Source: Clostridia bacterium (lineage in GTDB: Bacteria; Bacillota; Clostridia; Christensenellales; Aristaeellaceae). From it: a stretch of DNA of 64,000 nucleotides. The position numbers and the translations under genes are program-made. The notes beneath the pieces were generated by a model. It had not been told where the DNA came from. It ran no database searches and worked only from the letters and a program-made list of their open reading frames with translations. The stretch lies in NCBI GenBank assembly GCA_017522345.1, contig JAFWZN010000078.1, positions 1 to 64,000 of the forward strand, given 5' to 3'. The first letter of the stretch is position 1; every line of letters begins with the position of its first letter. Below are positions 1-7,260 of the stretch, in pieces.

Positions 1-136
1 GCATGTACTTAAAAATCGCGCGTTTTCACAAAGCGCAGCGACTGAAAACGCTTCCCCTTTCCGATCCCCGCCCGGAAATTCCGAAGAATTTCAGGGGATC
101 GGCCCCTCTCATCAAAAAAGGCACTTTTTTGATGAC
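1..136 (+). repeat. Three-hairpin structured repeat, copy 1 (left end cut by window)
   Basis: Three successive hairpins can be read directly. Hairpin A has arms at 20-28 and 43-51 (GCGTTTTCA / TGAAAACGC). Hairpin B has an outer stem at 61-69 / 94-102 and an inner stem at 75-81 / 86-92 with a CGAA loop. Hairpin C has arms at 109-120 / 124-135. The same three hairpins occur in reverse complement at 12171-12306, with paired substitutions that keep the stems intact. No ORF of note lies inside. The family is not known to me; it behaves like a dispersed REP- or MITE-like element or a structured RNA domain. Confidence 0.8.
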
Positions 137-139
137 TTG

Positions 140-168
140 AATCTCCGCACGTCACGCGGAGATTTTTT
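140..168 (+). terminator. Intrinsic terminator
   Basis: A perfect 9-bp stem (140-148 with 156-164) and a 7-nt loop are followed by a T run at 163-168 on the plus strand. It directly abuts hairpin C of the repeat at 1-136. Its T run faces right, so it would stop transcription entering from beyond the window's left edge. Confidence 0.7.
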
Positions 169-171
169 CGT

Positions 172-705
172 TTAATAAACCACTTCATCCGGCGGGTTGC
201 AGATGGAGCACGCCGTTTTTCCTGCGCGGATTGCCGCCGTCAGGGTTACGCGGGGCGTCGTGTCGTACACATAGCGGCATCCGGGAAGATGGTAATAAAG
301 GCCGTTGTCGTTGCAATACACCATAAAGGGCTCGGGTGTTGCGGTAGGCGTTGAAATAAGGGACGACGTTTCGCCGGGCTGCTTGATCAGCTGAACCGTG
401 TCTGGAACGCCGTCGGGCTTAAAGGGCGCAAATCGTCTTTCGTCAACGGTTCTGTATTTGATTTCAACATTGCCCTCCAGTTCCGCGTTCGGCAAATCCG
501 GGATCAGAATCATCATAAGCGCAAGCACAAGCGCAATGCCGCCGGAAACAGCGGCCTTGATCCACATTTCCCATCTGCACTCGCGCGTCCACATAAGATA
601 AATGCCAACCGGCGGAATGAACACCAGCATCAGGATCAGCGCTTTGGTTGAGTGTTCCCTTCGAAACCAGGAATAGTGATTTCCTTTATATTTTCCTCTA
701 TTCAT
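172..705 (-). CDS. Membrane protein with Ada-like zinc-site tail
   Basis: This is a 177-residue protein of unknown function. It has a basic N-terminus and two hydrophobic segments at about residues 22-40 and 48-68. A low-complexity Thr/Pro linker at about 113-125 follows. The C-terminal domain has the pattern YCNDNGLYYHLPGCRYV then AGKTACSICNPP, that is Cys, His-x3-Cys and Cys-x2-Cys. This resembles the small Ada-like metal-binding module found at the ends of secreted nucleases and membrane proteins in Firmicutes, so zinc binding outside the membrane is likely (inference). The start ATG at 705 is the only good choice in frame. The gene stands alone, divergent from the small gene at 881. Confidence 0.75.
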   Translation of the reverse strand: MNRGKYKGNHYSWFRREHSTKALILMLVFIPPVGIYLMWTRECRWEMWIKAAVSGGIALVLALMMILIPDLPNAELEGNVEIKYRTVDERRFAPFKPDGVPDTVQLIKQPGETSSLISTPTATPEPFMVYCNDNGLYYHLPGCRYVYDTTPRVTLTAAIRAGKTACSICNPPDEVVY

Positions 706-781
706 TCGTGTGAATGCTCCCGTTTTTTCTTCATTGTATCGCTGAAATGCCGCTTTGTAAAGGCATACAATGAAAAATCAA

Positions 782-810
782 TTGCATTTATGCGATAATT
801 CCAATATAAT
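782..810 (+). promoter_or_regulatory. Sigma-A promoter for the small Cys/Pro-rich gene and Nudix gene
   Basis: The -35 TTGCAT is at 782-787 and a consensus -10 TATAAT is at 805-810, with a 17-bp spacer. Transcription would begin near 817 and give a leader of about 65 nt before the start at 881. Confidence 0.75.
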
Positions 811-880
811 AGACACAATTCGAAAAGAAAGCATAGTATGGAATGCGTCCATATTCATGGCGCAGGAAGGAAGTCATGCT

Positions 881-1093
881 ATGCGGCCAACCAAGCCTCT
901 TTATCCGCCCGCGTGGTGGAACGATCTATCGCCCAGGCCCGACGCCTGCGAATGCCTGACGCCGGGCGACGAAATTGTCCTTTGCTTTGTCGGGTATGAT
1001 GCAAACGGAAATCCCCTGTTTTCTCTAAAGCGTCCCCGCCCCAAATGCGATCCGCGCCCGGATGTCTGCCCGCCAAAACGATGCTTTTACTAA
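881..1093 (+). CDS. Small Cys/Pro-rich protein of unknown function
   Basis: The predicted protein has 70 residues. The start ATG at 881 is chosen because an AGGAAGGAAG ribosome site lies at about 864-873 and a good promoter lies at 782-810. The protein is rich in proline and has cysteines in the pattern CEC, C, C, C, C, ending KRCFY. I recognise no family. The central VLCFVGYDANGNPLFSLKR could be a small beta hairpin. It has no signal peptide or membrane segment. A hairpin at 1102-1128 separates it from the Nudix gene, with which it may be cotranscribed. The promoter and ribosome site support expression; conservation is unknown. Confidence 0.6.
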   Translation: MRPTKPLYPPAWWNDLSPRPDACECLTPGDEIVLCFVGYDANGNPLFSLKRPRPKCDPRPDVCPPKRCFY

Positions 1094-1101
1094 ACCATTC
1101 C

Positions 1102-1131
1102 ATGCGGTCGGAGCGTTCCGACCGGCATTTT
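1102..1131 (+). terminator. Weak terminator or attenuator hairpin
   Basis: An 11-bp stem with one bulged G (arms starting ATGCGGTCGGA and ending near GCAT) is followed by only four T residues. It lies between the small gene and the ribosome site of the Nudix gene, so it may give partial termination. Confidence 0.4.
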
Positions 1132-1144
1132 AAGGAGAACAAGC

Positions 1145-1699
1145 ATGCACTTTATAGACGATCTTACGCGTTTTATCCCGAAAAACGATCAGGAGAAAAA
1201 CGATAAGGAAATCATGCTCGGTCAAATCGCGAAAAATCCCGAGGGCATCCTTTTAAGAGACTGCCTCTTAATGCATATGACGGCGTCTTCCATCATACTG
1301 AACAGGGACAAAACCAAAACGCTCATGGCGTATCACAATATCTACAAATCTTGGGCGTGGACGGGCGGTCATGCCGACGGCGAAGGCGATCTTAAGCGCG
1401 TAGCCGTGAAAGAAGCCCGCGAGGAAACCGGCGTTAGGACGCTTGAGCCGATTCTGGACGAACCTGTGTCGTGCGAAATCCTTCACGTACTGCCCCACAT
1501 GAAAAAGGGCAAGTACGTGGGACTTCATCTGCATTTCAACCTCACCTATGCCTTTATCGGCGACGAAAACGAGCCTTTAGCCGTAAAGGAAGACGAAAAT
1601 GCTCACGTCGGCTGGCTTCCGATCGACCGGCTTCACGAATACGTCTCGGAGCCCTTCATGATTCCGATTTACAGAAAAATACTCGACCGTATCGTCTAA
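1145..1699 (+). CDS. Nudix hydrolase
   Basis: This 184-residue protein is of the Nudix pyrophosphohydrolase superfamily. The Nudix box is seen as GHADGE followed by KEAREETGV at about residues 77-99, so the glutamates that bind magnesium are present. The usual first Arg of the REUXEEXGU core is Lys, and the box glutamate is shifted by one residue. The substrate cannot be told from the sequence; NDP-sugar, CoA or damaged nucleotides are all possible. The ATG at 1145 has AAGGAGAA 6 bases upstream. It ends tail to tail with the SpoIID-like gene, the two stop codons overlapping by 4 bases. Confidence 0.85.
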   Translation: MHFIDDLTRFIPKNDQEKNDKEIMLGQIAKNPEGILLRDCLLMHMTASSIILNRDKTKTLMAYHNIYKSWAWTGGHADGEGDLKRVAVKEAREETGVRTLEPILDEPVSCEILHVLPHMKKGKYVGLHLHFNLTYAFIGDENEPLAVKEDENAHVGWLPIDRLHEYVSEPFMIPIYRKILDRIV

Positions 1700-2655
1700 T
1701 CCCACATTTTTACGATGTCTACATCCTTAAAATAATAGCCGATGATCTGCTCAGCGCTTTCTCCGTTTTCAGCCATCTGGTACGCGCCCCACTGGGAAAG
1801 CCCCACGCCGTGACCATAGCCGCGCCCTTCAAACTCCACGCCGTTATCCGTGACGTTCACGCTGGTAATGAGCGTGGATTTTAGTTTGTCGCTGCCAAGG
1901 GCGATCCGAAGCGAAGGCGCGGACGCGGTTTTTCCGTTAATGGTAAAATTGACAGCCCTCCCCGAAGCGCCCGTTTCGCCGATTTGGATGGTATCGACCT
2001 TTTCAATGGAAATCCCCATTTCGCCAAGCGCCTTTTTCATCTGCGTATTTGAAAACGAAACCGACCATTCGCGTACGTTTTTGGGCGCTCTCTCGCTGTC
2101 GGGCGACTTTACGCTTTGCGTATAAGGCGGGTTTTCCTTATACTCAAGCCCCTCTTGGGGAAGCTCCGTCACGCCGCCGGAATGCGCGTGAAACCAAGTG
2201 TTGGCAAGTTCTCCGTCATATGTTACGACCATGCCGCGCGTATCCGAGACGGCCTTTTTGATCCTGTCGTTGATCAGAGAGGTCGAATATGCCTGCGCCT
2301 CGGTGATGTCGGTAGAGATATCCGCGCCCGGATACTTCGATTCTCGCGTTTCCAAAAACCGCATAACATACGTGCGCGCCAGAATCGCCTGCGCCTTCAT
2401 GGCTTCCTCCGGCCAGTCGTTTTTGATTTCCCCCGCCAGCACGCCCTCCACATAGCTTTCCACATCCATGCGCGTGGACAGCTCTTCCTTTATATTGTAC
2501 ACCGTGATTTCGGGAATTCCCTCGTCGTTCAGCGTGAGCTTATCGCTGAGATGCGGCTTTTTGCCGTTTTCCGGCGCTTCCGATTTTTTCATGCACCCGG
2601 AAAGCCAATAAAATGCAAGCGTCACCGTAAGCGCAGCAAAAAGAAATCTTTTCAT
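1696..2655 (-). CDS. spoIID: SpoIID/LytB-domain lipoprotein
   Basis: This 319-residue protein belongs to the SpoIID family, lytic transglycosylases that cut peptidoglycan during engulfment of the forespore. It starts with a lipoprotein-type signal, hydrophobic and ending LSGC. The SpoIID pattern follows: YVEGVLAGEI with the family's catalytic Glu, ILARTYVM, and the C-terminal GYGHGVGLSQWGAYQMA. The start at 2655 is preferred because GGAGGTG precedes it by 7 bases. An in-frame ATG at 2706 overlaps the radA stop as ATGA and would add 17 residues, but it lacks a ribosome site. A hairpin covering the ribosome site lies just upstream. It is probably cotranscribed with radA. A LytB-like role outside sporulation cannot be excluded. 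Confidence 0.85.
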   Translation of the reverse strand: MKRFLFAALTVTLAFYWLSGCMKKSEAPENGKKPHLSDKLTLNDEGIPEITVYNIKEELSTRMDVESYVEGVLAGEIKNDWPEEAMKAQAILARTYVMRFLETRESKYPGADISTDITEAQAYSTSLINDRIKKAVSDTRGMVVTYDGELANTWFHAHSGGVTELPQEGLEYKENPPYTQSVKSPDSERAPKNVREWSVSFSNTQMKKALGEMGISIEKVDTIQIGETGASGRAVNFTINGKTASAPSLRIALGSDKLKSTLITSVNVTDNGVEFEGRGYGHGVGLSQWGAYQMAENGESAEQIIGYYFKDVDIVKMWD

Positions 2656-2662
2656 AAAAAAC

Positions 2663-2685
2663 ACCTCCGATATTTCGTCGGAGGT
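2663..2685 (-). promoter_or_regulatory. Hairpin masking the spoIID ribosome site
   Basis: On the minus strand ACCTCCGA (2685-2678) can pair perfectly with TCGGAGGT (2670-2663) across a 7-nt loop. The second arm is the Shine-Dalgarno sequence of the gene starting at 2655. Ribosomes translating radA, or the in-frame ATG at 2706, would be expected to open it, which suggests translational coupling. Confidence 0.6.
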
Positions 2686-2702
2686 TAGTTTTTGCGCATT
2701 GA

Positions 2703-4100
2703 TCATGCTTTATACTTTGAAGGCGCGTTATAGATCCCCAGAAATTTAAGCGCGTCAAACAGCGTTTCCGCGCCGATTACATTCAGTCCTTCCGGAACGC
2801 GAATTGATTTCAGATTCGCTTTGGGCAAAATGACGTTTTTAAAGCCCAGCCGCTGACATTCTCCAAGCCTTCTTTCCGCATGCGGCGCCGCGCGAAGCTC
2901 GCCCGCAAGACCCACCTCGCCCAAAAGCGCCCAATCCGCGCCAAGCAGAAGATTCTTGCTCGAGGAGGCAATCGCAGCGCAAACGGCGAGATCGCTTGCA
3001 GGCTCAGTCAAAGTCATGCCGCCGGCAATATTGATATACACATCCTGATTATAAAGCGTAAGCGCCGCGCGCTTTTCAAGAACCGCAAGAAGCAGGAAAA
3101 GCCGTCCCGTCTCGATGCCGCTTGACATGCGTCTCGGGTTTCCAAACACCGTCGGCGTAACAAGCGCCTGAACGTCTGTCATAAGCGGGCGCGTTCCCTC
3201 CATTGCGCAGTATACCACGCAGCCGCTGGCGTCGTGCGCGCGTTCGGATAAAAGCGTTTCGCTGGCGTTGGTCACTTCGCGCATGCCGCCTGACGTCATT
3301 TCAAACATGCCCAATTCGTTTACCGAGCCAAAGCGATTCTTGACCGCCCTTAAAAGCCTGTACTGGCTGCTTCTGTCGCCCTCAAAATACAAAACCGCGT
3401 CCACCATGTGCTCAAGTACTCTCGGGCCCGCAATCGCACCCTCTTTGGTGACGTGTCCTACCAAAAGCATTGCGCAGCCGCTGGTTTTGGCAAGGCGCAT
3501 GAGCGTGGCCGCGCTTTCGCGAACCTGAGAAACGCTTCCGGGCGCAGAGGAAATCTCCGTCATATACATCGTCTGAATCGAGTCGATAATCATAACGGTG
3601 GGATTTACTTCCTGCATGCGCCTTTCGACAATGGAAACATCGTTCTCAGCAAGCACATAAAAGCCGGAGGTATTTGCGCCCAAACGATTGGCGCGCAGCT
3701 TAATCTGCCTCGCGCTCTCTTCGCCCGACACATATAAAACCCTTTCGCCCCGCATAGAAACATTCGCCGAAAGCTGGGTAAGCAGCGTGCTTTTGCCGAT
3801 GCCGGGGTCGCCGCCGACCAGCACCATGCTTCCTTCTACAATTCCTCCGCCGAGCACTCTGTCCATCTCGCCGATCCCCGTGGTAATTCGACCTGCCGCC
3901 TCGTCGGGTATGTCGTTTATTTCAACCGCCGGCGCGCCGCTTCCGGGCGCTCGCTTTAATTTCTTTTCTTCAACAACCGCGCTTTGGCGGTTTTCTTCGG
4001 AAAATGTGTTCCATTTTCCGCATTCCGGGCACTTGCCCATCCATTTATTGGTTTCATATCCGCACTCGGCGCACACATATACGCTCCTGATCTTCGCCAT
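2703..4100 (-). CDS. radA: DNA repair protein RadA (Sms)
   Basis: This 465-residue protein is a full-length RadA, the RecA-related ATPase that drives branch migration in recombination and repair. Visible features in order are an N-terminal zinc finger (CAECGYETNKWMGKCPECG), Walker A GGDPGIGKST, a Walker B hydrophobic stretch ending in MIIDS, the RadA signature KNRFG, and a Lon-protease-like C-terminal domain. The ATG at 4100 follows a promoter with an extended -10 at 4143-4171. The gene is divergent from the phosphoesterase gene and runs into the SpoIID-like gene, overlapping its alternative start. Confidence 0.97.
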   Translation of the reverse strand: MAKIRSVYVCAECGYETNKWMGKCPECGKWNTFSEENRQSAVVEEKKLKRAPGSGAPAVEINDIPDEAAGRITTGIGEMDRVLGGGIVEGSMVLVGGDPGIGKSTLLTQLSANVSMRGERVLYVSGEESARQIKLRANRLGANTSGFYVLAENDVSIVERRMQEVNPTVMIIDSIQTMYMTEISSAPGSVSQVRESAATLMRLAKTSGCAMLLVGHVTKEGAIAGPRVLEHMVDAVLYFEGDRSSQYRLLRAVKNRFGSVNELGMFEMTSGGMREVTNASETLLSERAHDASGCVVYCAMEGTRPLMTDVQALVTPTVFGNPRRMSSGIETGRLFLLLAVLEKRAALTLYNQDVYINIAGGMTLTEPASDLAVCAAIASSSKNLLLGADWALLGEVGLAGELRAAPHAERRLGECQRLGFKNVILPKANLKSIRVPEGLNVIGAETLFDALKFLGIYNAPSKYKA

Positions 4101-4142
4101 AAATCAAAAGTCCGTCCTTATCATCATTCGTAACCCTTTTTT

Positions 4143-4171
4143 ATTATATCACACCTTTACGTTTTGGACAA
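4143..4171 (-). promoter_or_regulatory. radA promoter
   Basis: On the minus strand the -35 is TTGTCC (4171-4166) and the extended -10 is TGATATAAT, with core TATAAT at 4148-4143, after a 17-bp spacer. It overlaps the divergent promoter of the phosphoesterase gene. Confidence 0.65.
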
Positions 4172-4184
4172 ACCGTTTTATAAT
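4156..4184 (+). promoter_or_regulatory. Promoter of the phosphoesterase gene
   Basis: The -35 TTTACG (4156-4161) and -10 TATAAT (4179-4184) have a 17-bp spacer. It interleaves with the divergent radA promoter, so the two may compete. Confidence 0.6.
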
Positions 4185-4239
4185 GTAAGATAGCGTTTTA
4201 TTGTTAAAAAGCCTTCCGATTTACAAAGGAGATAGATAT

Positions 4240-5469
4240 ATGCCTGAAAACATCAAAAAGAAGCCCCCTGTTAAAAAGCGCAGGCCGCCAAAGAAACGCA
4301 CCTTCTGGAATAAAGTCTGGAATCTCATCAAACGGCTGAACAACTTTACCACCGCCGCGCACGAAGACAATGTTCAAAGGGAATATCATCTTTTCGGAAG
4401 AAAAGTAACGTTTGTAGGCTTTATGGCGCTGATTTTTATCGCCCTTTTCCTGATTGTTCTCGCCATGAACGACAGAAGCGTTTCAACGGATCACGAATCC
4501 ATCATCATAACCGGCCTTCCGAAGGAATTCGAAGGATACAAAATTCTGCATATTTCAGATCTGCAGGGCAAAAACTTCGGTCAGGATCAGTCCGCGCTAA
4601 ACCGCATTATTGGAAACCTTTCTTATGACGCGGTTGTCATAACCGGCGATATGGTGGGCGAAAGCGGCGATCCGACGGCATTTTACGCGCTCTTAGACGT
4701 TCTGAATTCAAGAAAACCCGTCTATTTCATCGCCGGCGACAACGACCCTTCGCCGCTTCTCGATCAAGCCCGCGACAACGCATCCCAAACGCTCACGCTC
4801 AACCAGATGGTTCTGTCCGACTGGGTGCTCGGCGCACAGGAGCGCGGCGCAATCCTTCTCAACTCGCCGCAAAAGATCACAAAGGGTTCAAGCAATATCT
4901 GGCTTTTGCCCGATACATTTTTGAATCTGGATATTGCACACGCGGTCGAGCTTCTGAAAGAGGAAATGGAGCAGGAAAAGGAAAGCATGCTGATTGGCAT
5001 CGAGGAAAGCATGCAGGCGCTTCCCTTTACAAGCTATCGCTACCAGTCCATGCTGAAGGCGGAAGAAAACCTCCTTACCTACAACGCGCATGACATCATC
5101 ATCATGCTTTCCCACGAGATTCCAACCGATTCGCAGATTTACGTCTCTCAGGACTCCCTTACGCAGGAGGAGCTTAAAAGCTATTATCCCGCGCCCGATC
5201 TCATCCTCTCCGGCCACTTCTGCGGCGGAGAATGGCGCGTTCCCGGCATTGGCGCATTCCACATTCCTTCCAACATGTCCGCCCGATACGGCTGGTTCCC
5301 GAATCAGGATTACGTATCCGGCGAACGCTCCGTGGGCGGAACCGTCGTATATACCTCGCCCGGCCTTTCCGTTTCGGACGATACGCTTCTCCCCTTCCGC
5401 CTTATGAACCCGCCGAAGATCACGCTGATCACCTTAACCGGCGAGCTTCCGGCCAGCTTCCTGGATTAA
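4240..5469 (+). CDS. Membrane-anchored metallophosphoesterase-like protein with altered active site
   Basis: This is a 409-residue protein. A very basic N-terminus (KKKPPVKKRRPPKK) precedes one membrane segment at about 56-77, then a calcineurin-like phosphoesterase fold of the YkuE type. The fold is recognised from ISDLQG (about 105-110), VVITGDMVGE (about 132-141), IAGDND (about 164-169), LSHEIP (about 290-295) and SGHFCGGEW (about 324-332). In active family members these motifs read DxH, GDxxD, GNH(D/E), H and GHxH. Here three metal ligands differ: Gln for the first His, Asp-Asn for Asn-His, and Cys for the last His. It may be inactive or use another metal. The start ATG has AAAGGAGATAG upstream. 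Confidence 0.8.
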   Translation: MPENIKKKPPVKKRRPPKKRTFWNKVWNLIKRLNNFTTAAHEDNVQREYHLFGRKVTFVGFMALIFIALFLIVLAMNDRSVSTDHESIIITGLPKEFEGYKILHISDLQGKNFGQDQSALNRIIGNLSYDAVVITGDMVGESGDPTAFYALLDVLNSRKPVYFIAGDNDPSPLLDQARDNASQTLTLNQMVLSDWVLGAQERGAILLNSPQKITKGSSNIWLLPDTFLNLDIAHAVELLKEEMEQEKESMLIGIEESMQALPFTSYRYQSMLKAEENLLTYNAHDIIIMLSHEIPTDSQIYVSQDSLTQEELKSYYPAPDLILSGHFCGGEWRVPGIGAFHIPSNMSARYGWFPNQDYVSGERSVGGTVVYTSPGLSVSDDTLLPFRLMNPPKITLITLTGELPASFLD

Positions 5470-5511
5470 ACCGCATCCGGCGCAGGTTAATTGCCTGCGG
5501 TTTAAGCCAAC

Positions 5512-5544
5512 AAAAATGCCCCGGCAAATTGCCGGGGCATTTTT
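5512..5544. terminator. Bidirectional terminator
   Basis: A perfect 14-bp stem (5512-5525 with 5531-5544) has A and T runs at its outer ends. It serves both the rightward phosphoesterase gene and the leftward ABC operon. A second possible hairpin with arms near 5469-5476 and 5495-5502 lies just before it. Confidence 0.85.
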
Positions 5545-5573
5545 GTCGGTACATCCGATGTACGTAATCGTAA

Positions 5574-7199
5574 TTATTCGCCAAACAGCTCGTTGAGCTC
5601 ATTTACGGCAGGCTCTACGATGTAAGCATACTCATCGATAACAGCCTTCCAGTTCTCTTCCAGATCGCCTTCAGCAACGATCAGGTTGGCCAGGATGGAC
5701 TTGTAGTTGATTTCGGTCATCATGTTCTGGATTTCAGAGGAGAAGCCGTAAGTATCGCGGTCGATGGGCATGATGCTGCCGTCAACGACGAGCTGATCCT
5801 TGATCTCGTAAACCTTCTTGGAATACTTCTCGCCCAGCCAGGAGAACTCGGAAACATTGTTCTTGTCGGCTACGAAGTCGTCGCCGCAGATGGACATGAG
5901 GTGGTACAGCGGCCAGCTGGTGACCCACTCGTTACCATTGATCTTTTCAACTTCGCCGTTCTCGTTGTACTTCCAGTCAACGTTTTCGAAACCAACGTTC
6001 ATGAACAGCTGGATGTCGCGGTTAACGGTGAATTCGCAGATATCCATGTAGCGCTCGAATACTTCGGGAGCGATGTCGCTGGAGAAGTACGCTACGCCCC
6101 AGAAGTTCTTGCTCTGGCTGCCGTGATAGTAGCCGTCTTCGCCGACAACAGCAGCGACCCAGATGCAGTCTTCGGGCTTGAGGCCCTGAGCTTCCATGTC
6201 TTCGTATACGTCGCCGACCCAGCCCTGGTTGGTGGCATTGCAGAATCCGCCGGAAACGCCGGATACCTGGTAGGCGTTCTTGGAATCGTCAGAGTTGAGG
6301 GTGTAGAATTCCTTGCCGATCAGGCCTTCGTCATACGCCTGCTTCCAGATCTCAAGACCGGCCAGCGTGCGCTCGTCGGCGAAGCCCCACTTGTATTCGC
6401 CGTTTTCCTTGTAGATCTCGTCGAACTGCGGATAGGAAGCGGTCAGGAAGGTGTCGCGGGCATTGGAGGTATACAGGGACAGGGGCACGAGGAGCTCGCC
6501 AACCTGGCCGGGATCTTCTTCCTTGATCAGGCGGGCATATTCCAAAAGCTCGGAGGGCGTGTAAACATCCTTGAGTTCAAAGCCAACGGCCTCAGCCCAG
6601 TCTTTGCGGAGGAACACGCCGAAGTGATCGGTGCCCTTCTCAGTGGGGTTGTTGAAGAAGAAGGTGGGACGGAACAGGCAGTAAGTGTTGCCGTCAGTGC
6701 GCTCGCGAAGGATTTCCGGAACGGGAGTCGCATCCTGAAGGGCGGCAAGGTTCGGCCAGCGCTCACGCCAGTCTTCCGGGAACTGGTAGAAATAGCCCTG
6801 GTTGATGTACTCGACGACTTCCGCGATGTAGAAGTTGTCCCAGCGGAGAATGTCAGGCATGGAGTTGGAGTTGATCATGGTGCGGACTTTGTCATCGATG
6901 CCTTCGGAGGGAAGCGCTTCGATGTTCCAGTCGAAGTTGAAGTGCTCTCTGAACCAGAGGGTCAAAAGGTCGGCCGTGTTGTAGTCCGCGCCGGACTTGA
7001 TGTTGGGAAGCGCGATGGAAATTTCAACCTTTTCGTCATAGGTCTTGCCGGAAGTATCCAGCGCGTCGATGCCGGCAAACAGCGCAGCGCGCTCTTCGCC
7101 AACGATTTCCAGATGGGTCTTGTCTTCTGCCGCAAATGCACCTGATACGCACAGGGAAAGAGCAAGCAGAACCAGAAGGATCGTCTTCAGTTTTCTCAT
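5574..7199 (-). CDS. ABC transporter extracellular solute-binding protein (oligosaccharide type)
   Basis: This 541-residue protein is of the large LplA/YtcQ-like family that binds oligosaccharides for CUT1-type ABC importers. It has an N-terminal signal with a basic start, hydrophobic core, and likely cleavage after SGAFA (about residue 23). No lipobox cysteine stands at the cleavage point, unlike most Firmicutes binding proteins; the Cys at about residue 17 is preceded by LSL, which does not fit. The mature part is acidic and rich in aromatic residues (SYPQFDEIY, GFENVDWKYN), as expected for a sugar binder. It is the third gene after two permeases. An antisense frame runs through it but is a shadow. 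The sugar cannot be told from sequence. Confidence 0.9.
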   Translation of the reverse strand: MRKLKTILLVLLALSLCVSGAFAAEDKTHLEIVGEERAALFAGIDALDTSGKTYDEKVEISIALPNIKSGADYNTADLLTLWFREHFNFDWNIEALPSEGIDDKVRTMINSNSMPDILRWDNFYIAEVVEYINQGYFYQFPEDWRERWPNLAALQDATPVPEILRERTDGNTYCLFRPTFFFNNPTEKGTDHFGVFLRKDWAEAVGFELKDVYTPSELLEYARLIKEEDPGQVGELLVPLSLYTSNARDTFLTASYPQFDEIYKENGEYKWGFADERTLAGLEIWKQAYDEGLIGKEFYTLNSDDSKNAYQVSGVSGGFCNATNQGWVGDVYEDMEAQGLKPEDCIWVAAVVGEDGYYHGSQSKNFWGVAYFSSDIAPEVFERYMDICEFTVNRDIQLFMNVGFENVDWKYNENGEVEKINGNEWVTSWPLYHLMSICGDDFVADKNNVSEFSWLGEKYSKKVYEIKDQLVVDGSIMPIDRDTYGFSSEIQNMMTEINYKSILANLIVAEGDLEENWKAVIDEYAYIVEPAVNELNELFGE

Positions 7200-7260
7200 G
7201 GGTTCTCCTCCTAATTTTCATATTTGGCCGCCTGAACGCATCAGGCGATCAATTCATCCT

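Noticed and set aside
5901-7145. A 414-codon open frame on the plus strand opposite the sugar-binding protein gene
   Set aside because: It has no ribosome site, no recognisable domain, and an Ala/Val/Gly-rich composition typical of an antisense shadow of a codon-biased gene.
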